The notes: generated by a model not told the origin, from the letters alone. DNA of 64,000 nt from Aquimarina amphilecti (GCF_900109375.1 NZ_FOAB01000003.1:334830-398829), one strand, 5' to 3'. Shown: positions 55,253 to 64,000, numbered from the stretch's first letter. Made by a program: numbers and translations.

Positions 55253-56917
55253 TTATTCTTGCGATGAGTTCTTTTGATCGAGAAAGACGATAATATCCTC
55301 ATTCGAAGCTAAGTTTAACTTCTTGCGGAGACGATATCGATTAGATCGAATGGCGGGTAAAGTCGTGCTCAGCACTTTACTTATTTGTGAACTGCTTAAC
55401 CCTGCTTTCATAAGATAAATAAGCTCTTTATCTTTTGGTGTTAATTTAGGGTAATTAGCATCCAGATATATTTTAAAATCCATATGAACCTTATCCACAT
55501 AGGTTTTTATATTGGATGTCGATTTTTGTGATGATTTTTCAGAAAGTAAATCGGCAGATAAAGAACGTAAGGCTACTTGTCGTTCTGTTTCATTTTGAAA
55601 AGTGATGATTTCTTTAATATCACCTAAAGTTTTATTAAGTACTTCTTCGGTGATAGAGTTTTCGATTACCACTTTTTTGAGCTCGTTTTCGCGGTTGGAC
55701 AAGGCTAGGTCAGCCTTTAGTTTCTCCATTTCTTTGAGTTCCAATTTGTTTTTTGCTAATACAATTTTTTGCTGATTTCTTCTGATAATAAAGTAAATGG
55801 AAGCCAAAGCAAGTAATAGTACTACGAAAAACAATATGAAATAAAGTTGTTTTTTAGTTTTGGCATTGGCAAGTTCTATAGCAGCTAGTTTTTTTTCATT
55901 TTTAAATTGGTAAGCATACTCTAATTCTGAAAAACGTCTGGCTCTATTTTCATCCACTAAAGAATCTTTGTATTTGCTATAGGTTAAGTAAGCTTCACGA
56001 GAATCTTTATATCTTTCGGCCTTGAAATCAATTTCTGCTTTTTCTTCGTATGAATACTTTAGCAATAGATGATCATTCACTTTTTTGGCATAAAAAATAG
56101 CGTTATCAATATGTACAGTAGCCTTGTAGTACTCCTCTAGCTCATGATAAGATGTAGCCATACTCAAATGATTATTGGCTATATGTGGATATTCATCGGT
56201 GTTTTTTAAGATTTTTAAATTCTCTTCAAAGATTTTTACAGCAATATCGTTTCTTTTTTCGTTAGCATAGGTGTTGCCTATGTTAGCCTTCATTCTAATA
56301 ACATTTGTTTTAATAGTGTCCAGCACTGCGCACTTTTTAAAATAATATCGTGCAGAGTCATATTTCTCTTCTTTAGCATACACTGCTCCCAAACGGCTTA
56401 ATGAGATCACTTGCCCTTTGGTAGTGGTGTCTTTTTCTTGTATAACCAAAGCTCGTTTGTAGTGTAACTTTGCCTTTTCTAATTCATTTTGTCTGTGATA
56501 CACAGCTCCCATACTACTAATACTTTTTCCTGCAATTCTATTGTATTGTATTGATTTGGCGAGTTCATAAGCTTGATTGGCATATTCTAGAGATTGGGCG
56601 TAATTTCCTAAATTGGAAGAGGTGCTCGACAGACTGTATAACGTTCTTGCTCTTAGTTCTAGATAGTACGGACTGGTATACCCTTTATTTTTAATGGCCT
56701 TTTCAATTTCAGTAAATATTTCTTGTGCAATTGCCCTGTCAAAAAATGCCAAGCGATTGGCTAGCTTTTCTTTAAGATTTAATCGAATAGAATCAGAAGT
56801 GGCGTTTTCAATTTCCTGTTCAATACGCCTGATTTCTTCTTTTCTTTCCTGTTCCTGGCTGAAAAAAAAATGGGTACAGAAGAGACTTATCAAAAGTATT
56901 AATCTTTGTCTATTCAT
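55253..56917 (-). CDS. TPR sensor protein with C-terminal HTH (LuxR-like) domain
   Basis: I place the start at ATG 56917 (554 residues), which opens a signal peptide ending FFFSQ; an ATG at 56959 would add 14 residues. TPR repeats (about 80-345) are followed by a transmembrane helix (about 362-380, YFILFFVVLLLALASIYFI), a coiled coil, and an HTH domain at the end with TPKDKELIYLMKAGLSSSQI and TLPAIRSNRYRLRKKL. It is a membrane-bound one-component regulator. It lies upstream of the cytolysin-like gene and may control it. Confidence 0.85.
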   Translation of the reverse strand: MNRQRLILLISLFCTHFFFSQEQERKEEIRRIEQEIENATSDSIRLNLKEKLANRLAFFDRAIAQEIFTEIEKAIKNKGYTSPYYLELRARTLYSLSSTSSNLGNYAQSLEYANQAYELAKSIQYNRIAGKSISSMGAVYHRQNELEKAKLHYKRALVIQEKDTTTKGQVISLSRLGAVYAKEEKYDSARYYFKKCAVLDTIKTNVIRMKANIGNTYANEKRNDIAVKIFEENLKILKNTDEYPHIANNHLSMATSYHELEEYYKATVHIDNAIFYAKKVNDHLLLKYSYEEKAEIDFKAERYKDSREAYLTYSKYKDSLVDENRARRFSELEYAYQFKNEKKLAAIELANAKTKKQLYFILFFVVLLLALASIYFIIRRNQQKIVLAKNKLELKEMEKLKADLALSNRENELKKVVIENSITEEVLNKTLGDIKEIITFQNETERQVALRSLSADLLSEKSSQKSTSNIKTYVDKVHMDFKIYLDANYPKLTPKDKELIYLMKAGLSSSQISKVLSTTLPAIRSNRYRLRKKLNLASNEDIIVFLDQKNSSQE

Positions 56918-57035
56918 TAAGATGGGGTATATATTTTGTTGGTATAATTGTAATAGCAAATATAATTATAACTATTCGAAAAAAATTCCCTAGAATACTT
57001 TCATATTTACTTCAAATTATGACTCTCAAATTGTA

Positions 57036-57233
57036 ATGGGTGTCTGGTTTTTAATCTCAGGTATTTGGACTTATTTAACAAGTGAAGACTATATAATAGT
57101 AGATGGAGAAAAAGAAAAAATTCATATGAACAATCATTTTTTCTATATATCCATGAAATTATGGAGTTATATAATATTAGTTCTTGGGATATTGACATTA
57201 ATTAGTGGAATAGTAGAAACAATTAATACATAA
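57036..57233 (+). CDS. Small two-helix membrane protein
   Basis: A 65-residue protein with two hydrophobic segments (about 2-14 and 43-60) separated by a polar loop with DGEKEKIHMNNH. The short first helix suggests that the N-terminus may be truncated. It is followed directly by the repeat AAAGTTCAATAAAACGAT. The function is unknown; the position suggests part of an immunity-gene-like array. Confidence 0.55.
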   Translation: MGVWFLISGIWTYLTSEDYIIVDGEKEKIHMNNHFFYISMKLWSYIILVLGILTLISGIVETINT

Positions 57234-57249
57234 AGTTCAATAAAACGAT
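57232..57249 (+). repeat. Array repeat, copy 1
   Basis: AAAGTTCAATAAAACGAT, overlapping the stop of the preceding gene and 8 bases before the next ATG (57258). Identical copies lie at 57673 and 59098 and a one-mismatch copy at 59528. Confidence 0.8.
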
Positions 57250-57257
57250 AATTAACA

Positions 57258-57656
57258 ATGAGTATTTTATTTATTTTAATCGGAGTTGTTATCGGAATAA
57301 TTATTTTGGGCATAGGAATTGTTTATTTGCGATATTTTATTCCATTGCGTCCATAAGAAAATGGATTTGAATATGTATATGTAAATAGTGATGGAACTGT
57401 ACGAGAATTATATGATGATGAGATTGAATATTTGAATGAGAAATTTAATCCAACTGATAGCGCAAGACCGTATATTAAAAGTAGATATAAATCATTAGCC
57501 TCAGATCAAAAAATATCAGGTTTTATACATCGGAATAGAATTCCGAGAAAAGTAGAAATAAAAAACATTGTAAGAGAAAGTATCATAAAAAAAATAGAAC
57601 ACGAAGTTGATGAAACGGGAGCTTCAGGTATATTTACGAAGTCACCAAATTTCTAA
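57258..57656 (+). pseudogene. Membrane-anchored protein gene broken by an in-frame TAA
   Basis: From ATG 57258 the frame reads a membrane helix (MSILFILIGVVIGIIILGIG) and RYFIPLRP, then a TAA at 57354-57356, then continues open to 57656 with ENGFEYVYVNSDGTVRELYD and FIHRNRIPRKVEI. The product would be 132 residues with one substituted codon, most simply AAA to TAA. Internal start at 57432 would lack the membrane part. It is likely a recent pseudogene. Confidence 0.75.
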
Positions 57657-57672
57657 TTTAGCTTTTAGAGTA

Positions 57673-57690
57673 AAAGTTCAATAAAACGAT
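57673..57690 (+). repeat. Array repeat, copy 2
   Basis: AAAGTTCAATAAAACGAT, identical to copy 1. The last bases AT join the following G to form the ATG of the tiny peptide frame at 57689. Confidence 0.8.
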
Positions 57691-57760
57691 GACTAAGAGA
57701 ACAATAAAAGTTACTAGTACTGCTGTCGTAATTGCTTTCTATATTGCTGTAGAACAATAA
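57689..57760 (+). CDS. Possible 23-residue hydrophobic peptide
   Basis: A 23-codon frame directly behind array repeat copy 2, with a basic start (MTKRTIKV) and a hydrophobic middle. It may be a small membrane peptide or the start of a lost gene. Confidence 0.25.
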   Translation: MTKRTIKVTSTAVVIAFYIAVEQ

Positions 57761-57858
57761 TTTATTTCATGTATATCCCTGAAAGTACTACAAATTATAG
57801 ATAGAAAATCAAATATGTCGACCGGCTTTTTTATATCTTTAGTTAAAAATCATTTTCG

Positions 57859-58974
57859 ATGTCAAAACTACTAGAGGATCCATTTAAATTGCATGAAGCA
57901 AATCAACGATTATTACGTAGAATGCAATCTCTGGAAAAACATTTCGAATTTAAAAAAAATAATATTGTAGATGAACAAGATTCAAGTTATACTTTAAAAT
58001 TTAAATTACATAATGAGAAAATTGATCTTGATATTGAAATAGATGATTTTGATAGAATTTTGGTTAGTAAAGATATTGATATTGAAAGTAAAAAAATTAA
58101 TGTCGATATTGATATATGGATATTAGATGCTAGTCTAAACGGGTTGCATATGAACTCTCATTCCAGACATTACTATGTTAATGCAAAAGTTAATTATCGA
58201 TTTAAGAAGGTATACATATCAAATAGTATGATGGACAACATACATTTTAGTAATGTTGTTGTTTCAAATCTAGTTCTACTAAATCTCAATAAACGAATTC
58301 GTATATTAACATTAGAATGCTCATTAGAGTCTTATAATATTAGACTTTGTAAGTTTGAAATCTTTACTTTATTCAATAAACTAGATAATCTTAATGCTGA
58401 GAATGTAGATGAGGCATTTATCTATAAAATAAACATTTCAAGATCCGTTAATATTTCCGAAAACACTTTGAAAAAAGTCGATATAAGGTTTTTGAATATT
58501 AGTAATGCTAGAAACACTGATATTAATGTTATAAGAAGAATTAAAAAGTCATTTGAGATTGAAGGAAATAAATATGATTATCAAAGGGCATTGGTTTGTG
58601 AACAAAAAATAATTCGAAGATCTCTTAATAGATCTAGTCTTTTAAAAAATATTCCTGAAAGATTCCTTCTATTTTTAAATGCTATTTCTAATGAATTTGG
58701 AATAAATTGGATCAGAGCCACTGTGTTTACATTCATTGTAAATATAGCGGGGTCTATTGGGGTCTTATTATTGCTTTTTGATACTTCTCTTTACAATATT
58801 AATCAGAAATTAATTCCTTTAATATTTAGCAATTTATCCCCTTTGTACAATATAAACTGGCTTCAAGAGAATAATGCGGGCATAATTGTATACTTATTAC
58901 ATTTATTTACTAAGATTTTAGTATTGTATGGAATTTACCAAACGGTTCAAGCATTTAGAAACCATTCGAAGTAA
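57859..58974 (+). CDS. Pentapeptide-like membrane protein with C-terminal helices
   Basis: This 371-residue protein has an N-terminal helical part, a beta-rich region with solenoid-like spacing (about 95-245), and a C-terminal segment FEIEGNKYDYQRALVCEQK followed by NEFGINWIRATVFTFIV and two transmembrane helices (about 283-303 and 342-362). The same C-terminal pattern occurs in pentapeptide-repeat membrane proteins resembling ion-channel parts. The exact function is unknown. It stands in the small-gene array but lacks the array repeat in front. Confidence 0.7.
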   Translation: MSKLLEDPFKLHEANQRLLRRMQSLEKHFEFKKNNIVDEQDSSYTLKFKLHNEKIDLDIEIDDFDRILVSKDIDIESKKINVDIDIWILDASLNGLHMNSHSRHYYVNAKVNYRFKKVYISNSMMDNIHFSNVVVSNLVLLNLNKRIRILTLECSLESYNIRLCKFEIFTLFNKLDNLNAENVDEAFIYKINISRSVNISENTLKKVDIRFLNISNARNTDINVIRRIKKSFEIEGNKYDYQRALVCEQKIIRRSLNRSSLLKNIPERFLLFLNAISNEFGINWIRATVFTFIVNIAGSIGVLLLLFDTSLYNINQKLIPLIFSNLSPLYNINWLQENNAGIIVYLLHLFTKILVLYGIYQTVQAFRNHSK

Positions 58975-59097
58975 TTAAATTGTGTCATACTTTTATTTAT
59001 TACTTCATAGGAATTTAATTTATTAAAAATCAAAACTAAAGAAGTATGATGCGAACCCGATAGCGCGGAAATGTTTTCCGTGCGACACAGTAAACTA

Positions 59098-59115
59098 AAA
59101 GTTCAATAAAACGAT
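59098..59115 (+). repeat. Array repeat, copy 3
   Basis: AAAGTTCAATAAAACGAT, identical to copies 1 and 2, 14 bases before the next ATG (59130). The 60 bases in front contain a GC-richer stretch with an inverted GGAAA/TTTCC pair, unlike the rest of the array. Confidence 0.8.
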
Positions 59116-59129
59116 AAAAAAATATCAAT

Positions 59130-59525
59130 ATGAGTTGGGATTTGTACGTACAGGATTGGGGGAAATTTAATGCATTAGATGAGATTCCCGATGATTTTAA
59201 ACCAAAATTTATTGGTAAGCGATCTGAAATAATCAAGCAAATTAAGATGATAGAACCAATGGTGAATTTTTCTGATCCTTCTTGGGGTTATCTGGAAAAC
59301 GAGTTTTTTTCTATAGAGTTTAATATGGGGAATTCTGAAGTTATAAATGGTTTTGTAATGCATATCAGAGGAAATGAATTAGCACTACCTTGTATTGGGA
59401 ATATTTTGGAAACACTTAACTTGAAAGCTGCGGATGGTTCAACTCCAAATTTTTTTAATATCAAAAAATCCAAAGACAATATTAAAAAGTGGATTGATTA
59501 TAGAAATACAATACTAAAAACATAA
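59130..59525 (+). CDS. Immunity-like protein (MSWDLYVQDWG family)
   Basis: This 131-residue soluble protein belongs to a widespread uncharacterised family recognised by the start MSWDLYVQDWG, the EIPDDFKPKFIGKRSEII segment, FSDPSWG, and FSIEFNMGNSEVINGFVMHIRG. Members often occur in arrays of immunity-type genes. It follows repeat copy 3. Function is not known; the immunity role is inferred from context. Confidence 0.72.
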   Translation: MSWDLYVQDWGKFNALDEIPDDFKPKFIGKRSEIIKQIKMIEPMVNFSDPSWGYLENEFFSIEFNMGNSEVINGFVMHIRGNELALPCIGNILETLNLKAADGSTPNFFNIKKSKDNIKKWIDYRNTILKT

Positions 59526-59527
59526 AC

Positions 59528-59545
59528 AAAGTTCAATAAAACTAT
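59528..59545 (+). repeat. Array repeat, copy 4
   Basis: AAAGTTCAATAAAACTAT, one base different from the other copies, 13 bases before the next ATG (59559). Confidence 0.75.
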
Positions 59546-59558
59546 AGAAACATACAGA

Positions 59559-59789
59559 ATGATTAATATTCACAGTAGAAAAGAGTTTATTAATTTTCTA
59601 GAAGGTCTCTTAAAAGAGTATCCAGAGAATTGGGAAAACCATAAGATGGAAGATTTTTTAGAAGCTATGATACGATATTCCGATGCTGTTCAGCAATATT
59701 ATAAAAACACAGATCAAGGTATTAATGCAGATGAAGCTCAATGGAAAGTATTTGCAGATATTATCAAAGGAGCTTCTATGTATGAATAA
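59559..59789 (+). CDS. DUF7660-like small protein
   Basis: This 76-residue protein resembles the small acidic DUF7660 type, with EFINFLEGLLKEYPENWEN, DFLEAMIRYSDAVQQYY and a final KVFADIIKGASMYE. Such proteins are typical immunity-type partners. It follows repeat copy 4 and precedes a membrane protein gene by 19 bases. Confidence 0.72.
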   Translation: MINIHSRKEFINFLEGLLKEYPENWENHKMEDFLEAMIRYSDAVQQYYKNTDQGINADEAQWKVFADIIKGASMYE

Positions 59790-59808
59790 TCAATATGTTT
59801 AAAATAAG

Positions 59809-60261
59809 ATGTTATCAAAACTACTAAAAAAACCATACTTACTTTTCTGGGGTATTATTCCTTTATTATTACTTCTTTCCTATTATGAAGCTGATCAAAC
59901 ATTAGATATAAATATTCATGACACTTATTATGTTTTTTCGCGACAACAATTAATGATTTTAGTAAGTATCCTTTTTGGCCTAACTGGTTTTATATATTGG
60001 TTGTTAGAACGTTTCAATTTTAAAACTGTAACCTTATTAAATCTTTTACATTTAATTTTTACGGTTGGAATTATCTTGATAAATAACATCCAAGAATTTT
60101 TAGTAGACTATTTTTTAGGCAAAAGCTACTATACGAACTCTCATATCCCCAATTCATCTATTTGGCTCTTTATTTTGATTATCAGTATAGGACAAATCAT
60201 TTTTGTAGTAAATATTTTTTTAGCTATTCTGAAAGGAAGGAGTTATACAACTAAAGTCTAG
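59809..60261 (+). CDS. Four-helix membrane protein with HDTYYV motif
   Basis: This 150-residue membrane protein has four hydrophobic segments (about 11-25, 47-66, 75-92 and 120-143). The stretch NIHDTYYVFSRQQ resembles the HDTYFV motif of cytochrome oxidase subunit I, but the protein is far too short and lacks the other heme ligands, so it is not an oxidase. I do not know its role. It is the last gene of the array. Confidence 0.62.
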   Translation: MLSKLLKKPYLLFWGIIPLLLLLSYYEADQTLDINIHDTYYVFSRQQLMILVSILFGLTGFIYWLLERFNFKTVTLLNLLHLIFTVGIILINNIQEFLVDYFLGKSYYTNSHIPNSSIWLFILIISIGQIIFVVNIFLAILKGRSYTTKV

Positions 60262-60385
60262 TAAACTGCCTATGTTAGGGTCTTCTATTCCTAATAACTG
60301 TACCAAGCTTACCGAAAATGCATTTCTCACAAAGTTGTAGTAATCGAACTAAGGTGTTTTTTTTCAAAAAAAGAAACGCTTAAAA

Positions 60386-60424
60386 ACAAAAAAGCCTTCA
60401 AAATCAAAAGATTAAGAAGGCTTT
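60386..60424 (-). terminator. Terminator of the tRNA transcript
   Basis: AAAGCCTTC pairs with GAAGGCTTT around an A/T-rich loop, immediately downstream of tRNA-Leu on the minus strand, with a T run in the transcript direction. Confidence 0.85.
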
Positions 60425-60427
60425 AAG

Positions 60428-60511
60428 TACTCGGGACGGGACTTGAACCCGTACGTCCTAATGGACATTGGATTTTAAGTCCAACGTGTCTACCAATTCC
60501 ACCACCCGAGC
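60428..60511 (-). tRNA. tRNA-Leu (anticodon TAA)
   Basis: On the minus strand the 84-base sequence folds as a class II tRNA: acceptor GCTCGGG with CCCGAGT, D-arm with TGGTAGAC, anticodon stem-loop TTGGA-CTTAAAA-TCCAA (anticodon TAA), a long variable arm, and T-arm with GGTTCAAGTCC. It is about 17 bases downstream of tRNA-Gly. Confidence 0.95.
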
Positions 60512-60528
60512 GTGGTATATTTCCTCAG

Positions 60529-60600
60529 AGCGAAAGACGAGATTTGAACTCGCGACCCTCACCTTGGCAAGGTGATGCTCTACCCCTGAGCTACTTTCGC
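60529..60600 (-). tRNA. tRNA-Gly (anticodon GCC)
   Basis: On the minus strand the 72-base sequence has acceptor GCGAAAG paired with CTTTCGC, a D-arm AGCTCAGGGGTAGAGC, anticodon loop TTGCCAA (anticodon GCC), and a T-arm GCGAGTTCAAATCTCGT. It is the first of two tRNAs transcribed together downstream of mutS. Confidence 0.95.
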
Positions 60601-60696
60601 AGTAATTTTATGAACTTCGCAATTCGTTATTGCGGATGCAAATTTAAAACATTTCTAGTAATACCAAAGTCTTTTCGCAAAAAAGTGTAAAAAACT

Positions 60697-63333
60697 TTAC
60701 ACTGTAGAAGCTTTCTTCCTGGTTAACATACGTTTAATCTCATTTAATTTCATCAAAGCTTCTACAGGAGTAAGCGTATCAATGTCAATATTTACAATTT
60801 CATCCTTAATTTCTTCCAATAGTGGATCATCTAGATTAAAAAAGCTTAATTGTAATTCATCCTCTTCCTGAATCCCTTTTATCTTATCCGTAAGCTCTTC
60901 GCTACTATGCGATTTTTCTAACTTTTTAAGCATCTTATTTGCTCTATGCAATACTTGTTGAGGCATTCCTGCCATTTTAGCTACATGAATTCCAAAACTA
61001 TGCTCACTGCCTCCAGGAACGAGTTTACGAAGAAACAACACATTATCTTTTAACTCTTTTACAGCTACATTATAATTTTTAATCCTCTTAAAGGTTTCAC
61101 ACATTTCATTAAGCTCGTGATAATGTGTAGCAAATAAGGTTTTTGGTCTCGCTGGATGTTCATGAAGAAATTCACTAATTGCCCAAGCAATAGAAATCCC
61201 ATCATAGGTACTTGTACCACGTCCTATTTCATCAAGCAATACCAAACTTCTGTCCGAAATATTATTTAGAATATTTGCGGTTTCATTCATCTCTACCATA
61301 AACGTGGATTCTCCCATAGAGATATTATCGCTTGCTCCTACTCTAGTAAATATTTTATCTACGGCTCCAATTTTAGCTTCATCTGCGGGAACAAAACTTC
61401 CCATTTGTGCTAATAAGACGATTAAGGCTGTTTGTCTCAATATTGCAGACTTACCACTCATATTAGGTCCCGTAATCATAATCATCTGCTGATCTTCCTT
61501 ATTTAAAGAAACATCATTAGCTATGTACTGTTCTCCTGGTGGTAATTGTTTTTCAATTACTGGATGACGTCCATTTTTAATTTCTAGCGTATAGGAATCA
61601 TCTATCAACGGACGTGTATAGTTGTTTTCTTCAGCTAATTGAGCATAAGAACATAAACAATCCAATTGTCCGATCAAACTAGCATTTAATTGCACCGGCT
61701 TGATATACTCATTCATCCAAATAATTAAATCACTAAACAACTGTTGTTCTAGCGTTAGAATTTTTTCTTCGGCTCCAAGAATTTTAGCTTCGTATTCTTT
61801 TAACTCTTCTGTGATATATCGTTCTGCATTAACCAGTGTTTGCTTCCGTATCCAAGTTTCAGGAACTTTATCTTTATGGGTGTTACGTACTTCGATATAA
61901 TACCCAAAAACATTATTGGAGGCTATTTTTAAAGAAGTTATTCCGGTAGCTTCTGTTTCCCGCTCTAACATCTTATCTAAATAATCTTTTCCAGAAAATG
62001 CAATAGAACGTAATTCGTCTAATTCGTCTAAATAACCATCCGCTATGGAATTACCTTTAAGAATATTTACAGGAGCTTCTTCATTTAGCGTTTCTTTTAT
62101 TTTGTTACGCAACAATTCGCAATCATGCAAGGTATCCCCTATTACTTTTAAGGCCTCATTATCACTATTAGTTGCTTGCGCTTTTATGGGAACTATTGCT
62201 TCTAAAGAGTTTTTTAATTGAATAATTTCTCTGGGATTGACTTTTCCTGTAGCAACTTTAGAAATCAAACGTTCAATATCTCCAATTTGTTTAATCTGAT
62301 GTTGGACCTTCTGGTGTAGCGTTCCATTATCTAAAAGGTATTGAACTACTTCATGACGTTTTTGAATACTAACTACATTTTTAAGTGGTAAAGCTAACCA
62401 CCGTTTTAGTGTACGTCCTCCCATCGGAGAGATTGTTTTATCAATAACATCTATTAATGTTACAGCATTGACCGCATTAGGGTTATACAATTCCAAGTTT
62501 CGAATTGTAAAACGATCCATCCATATATATTCATCCTCTGCAATACGCTGTACAGAAGTAATATGTTGTAATTTATGATGCTGTGTTTCTCCTAAATAAT
62601 GAAGAATTACCCCCGCAGCTATAACACCTTCTTGTAAATGATCTACTCCAAAACCTTTTAGAGATGTCGTCTCGAAATGGGTATTTAGTGTTTCGTTAGC
62701 ATAGTCTGTTTTAAAAACCCAATCTTCTAGAAAAAAAGTATGAAAATCATTTCCAAAATCATTTTGAAAAGCCTGTTTTTTAGGTTTAGGAATTAACACC
62801 TCACTTGGGCTAAAATTACGTAGTAATTTATCCATCTGTGCTACATCGCCTTGAGCAGTCAGGAACTCTCCTGTAGAAACATCTAAAAATGCAACACCTA
62901 ATTCTTTTTTACCATAATGCAGTGCACACAAAAAATTATTAGTTTTACTCTGTAATACCTCATCATTTAGAGCAACTCCAGGAGTTACTAACTCAGTCAC
63001 TCCTCTTTTTACAATCGTTTTTGTCTGCTTAGGATCTTCTAATTGGTCACAGATTGCTACTCTTTCTCCAGCCTTAACTAATTTAGGCAAGTATGTGTTT
63101 AGAGAATGATGCGGAAATCCTGCCAATGCAGTTTCGTGTTCACTTCCATTACCTCTCTTGGTCTGTACAATATTAAGAATCGCTGCTGCTTTAATAGCAT
63201 CTTCTCCAAAAGTCTCATAAAAATCACCCACTCTAAATAGTAATAATGCATCCGGGTATTTAGCCTTAATAGCATTATACTGCTTCATTAGCGGTGTTAC
63301 TTTCTTTTCTTTTTTTACTTTTTTTGGTGCCAA
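60697..63333 (-). CDS. mutS: DNA mismatch repair protein MutS
   Basis: MutS recognises mispaired and looped DNA and starts mismatch repair with MutL. The 878-residue product has the mismatch-binding N-terminus with [13 protein letters not shown] (Phe and Glu of the F-x-E motif), the clamp region, and the ATPase with the Walker [21 protein letters not shown], the Walker [15 protein letters not shown] and ATHYHEL. The length is that of a normal MutS1. The tRNA genes follow on the same strand after 96 bases. Confidence 0.97.
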   Translation of the reverse strand: MAPKKVKKEKKVTPLMKQYNAIKAKYPDALLLFRVGDFYETFGEDAIKAAAILNIVQTKRGNGSEHETALAGFPHHSLNTYLPKLVKAGERVAICDQLEDPKQTKTIVKRGVTELVTPGVALNDEVLQSKTNNFLCALHYGKKELGVAFLDVSTGEFLTAQGDVAQMDKLLRNFSPSEVLIPKPKKQAFQNDFGNDFHTFFLEDWVFKTDYANETLNTHFETTSLKGFGVDHLQEGVIAAGVILHYLGETQHHKLQHITSVQRIAEDEYIWMDRFTIRNLELYNPNAVNAVTLIDVIDKTISPMGGRTLKRWLALPLKNVVSIQKRHEVVQYLLDNGTLHQKVQHQIKQIGDIERLISKVATGKVNPREIIQLKNSLEAIVPIKAQATNSDNEALKVIGDTLHDCELLRNKIKETLNEEAPVNILKGNSIADGYLDELDELRSIAFSGKDYLDKMLERETEATGITSLKIASNNVFGYYIEVRNTHKDKVPETWIRKQTLVNAERYITEELKEYEAKILGAEEKILTLEQQLFSDLIIWMNEYIKPVQLNASLIGQLDCLCSYAQLAEENNYTRPLIDDSYTLEIKNGRHPVIEKQLPPGEQYIANDVSLNKEDQQMIMITGPNMSGKSAILRQTALIVLLAQMGSFVPADEAKIGAVDKIFTRVGASDNISMGESTFMVEMNETANILNNISDRSLVLLDEIGRGTSTYDGISIAWAISEFLHEHPARPKTLFATHYHELNEMCETFKRIKNYNVAVKELKDNVLFLRKLVPGGSEHSFGIHVAKMAGMPQQVLHRANKMLKKLEKSHSSEELTDKIKGIQEEDELQLSFFNLDDPLLEEIKDEIVNIDIDTLTPVEALMKLNEIKRMLTRKKASTV

Positions 63334-63553
63334 GAGTATCTAATTTTTCTACTGTGGCTAATGTAGGTATTCTCCATTTTTTTTTGAAACCTAACCAACA
63401 GGAGTTATTCATTTTTATTCACAATTTCTCTAAAGGAGAGGGTAGTATTAAGTTTCCAGTTGGCAGCGTAAAACCATATCTAGAGAATAAACATTCAAAA
63501 AAACCTCTTAGTAGTCCAACTAATATTATATAACATACAAAGAAGAAAATTAT

Positions 63554-63561
63554 ACCTTTGA
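63554..63561 (+). promoter_or_regulatory. -7 box of the four-helix-bundle gene
   Basis: TACCTTTG matches TAnnTTTG, 18 bases before the ATG at 63580. Confidence 0.5.
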
Positions 63562-63579
63562 CAAAATTTCAAAACAAAT

Positions 63580-63948
63580 ATGGATTTTAAGAATCTACTA
63601 GCGTATAAAAAATCTTTTGATTTAGCCATGAAAATATTTGAGATTACAAAAAACTTCCCAAAAGAGGAAAAATACTCCCTTATTGATCAAATAAGGCGAT
63701 CTTCGAGAAGTGTAACTGCAAATATTTCTGAATCATATAGAAAACGAAAATATCCTAAACACTTTATAAGTAAACTAACAGATTGCGATTCGGAAAATGC
63801 AGAGACTCAGACTTGGCTTGAATTTTCTTTAGCTTGTAAGTAAATTGATCAAAAAACTTTTGACCAACTTACTTCATTAAGTTTAGAAGTAGGGAATCTA
63901 ATAAATTATATGATTAACAATCCCGGAAAGTTTGGCGTCAAAGAATAG
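63580..63948 (+). pseudogene. Four-helix-bundle (23S rRNA intervening-sequence type) protein with in-frame stop
   Basis: The frame encodes a four-helix-bundle protein: NLLAYKKSFDLAMKIFEITKNFP-type start, YSLIDQIRRSSRSVTANISES, and ETQTWLEFSLACK. A TAA at 63841-63843 then interrupts it, and the same frame stays open to 63948 with DQKTFDQLTSLSLEVGNLINYMI, the missing fourth helix. Homologues have a tyrosine at the stop (TAT to TAA). It is therefore probably a recent pseudogene, or the short form is tolerated. Confidence 0.78.
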
Positions 63949-64000
63949 ATTAAATCATTAACACAAAACATTTACTGCATATTGCCAACTAGACACTGTA

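Noticed and set aside
57232..59545. CRISPR array
   Set aside because: The repeated 18-base motif is widely and unevenly spaced with coding genes between copies, and no cas genes are present; the window has no CRISPR array that I can see.
59809..60261. Cytochrome oxidase subunit
   Set aside because: One short motif matches, but the length and missing heme and copper ligands exclude it.

Overview
The window is AT-rich and comes from a member of Bacteroidota, most likely a marine Flavobacteriaceae close to Aquimarina-type genomes (inferred from gene families, not from a marker gene). The grounds are secreted enzymes with C-terminal type IX secretion (T9SS) sorting domains containing FPNP or YPNP, lipoproteins and signal peptides ending in SQ or AQ, promoters with the Bacteroidota -7 box TAnnTTTG, a DUF5686 outer-membrane protein, a 2TM-domain protein and a LytS/LytTR pair.

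Layout. 1-3.7 kb: fabD and a LytTR response regulator / TPR sensor kinase pair. 3.8-8.6 kb: a secreted beta-helix protein and a GH5 cellulase; with the large secreted glycosidase at 12-14.9 kb they share one Ig-like module, and two of them share a CBM36/60-like xylan/glucan-binding module. 8.7-11.7 kb: fructosamine-kinase family protein, a membrane-tethered dihydrofolate reductase, a class V aminotransferase. 15.1-23.7 kb: CBM48 protein, DUF427, ergothioneine genes egtD and egtB, TonB-like protein, thyA, nucleoside transporter, bifunctional nuclease, etfBA. 23.8-31 kb: pdhB, DUF5686 protein, soluble and membrane pyrophosphatases. 31-35.4 kb: App1 phosphatase and a LexA-like (HTH plus S24) repressor divergent from an operon of DUF559 nuclease, radical SAM DNA-repair-type protein and its usual partner. 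35.4-39.1 kb: small membrane and repeat proteins, nitroreductase, methyltransferase. 39.3-45.2 kb: sigma factor / TPR anti-sigma-like pair divergent from a subtilase lipoprotein and a TPR-CHAT protease. 45.3-51.2 kb: exported proteins of unknown role and an M57 metalloprotease. 51.3-53 kb: a scar-like region with a recombinase pseudogene and gene remnants. 53.1-57 kb: a cholesterol-dependent-cytolysin-like lipoprotein and a TPR-HTH regulator. 57-60.3 kb: an array of small immunity-like and membrane genes, several preceded by the same 18-base motif. 60.4-64 kb: tRNA-Leu, tRNA-Gly, mutS and a broken four-helix-bundle gene.

How it fits together. The core metabolism genes look ordinary. The accessory interest lies in three places. 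First, a damage-response-like regulon: the palindrome TTGGAA-N3-TTCCAA overlaps the repressor's own promoter, lies in the radical SAM operon promoter, and occurs again, identically, about 18.7 kb away at the -33 site of an unknown 105-residue gene. Second, a sigma factor / subtilase / CHAT cluster where the CHAT start codon is buried in the arm of a 17-bp terminator-like hairpin. Third, a cytolysin-like lipoprotein with its own regulator next to a cassette-like array of small genes.
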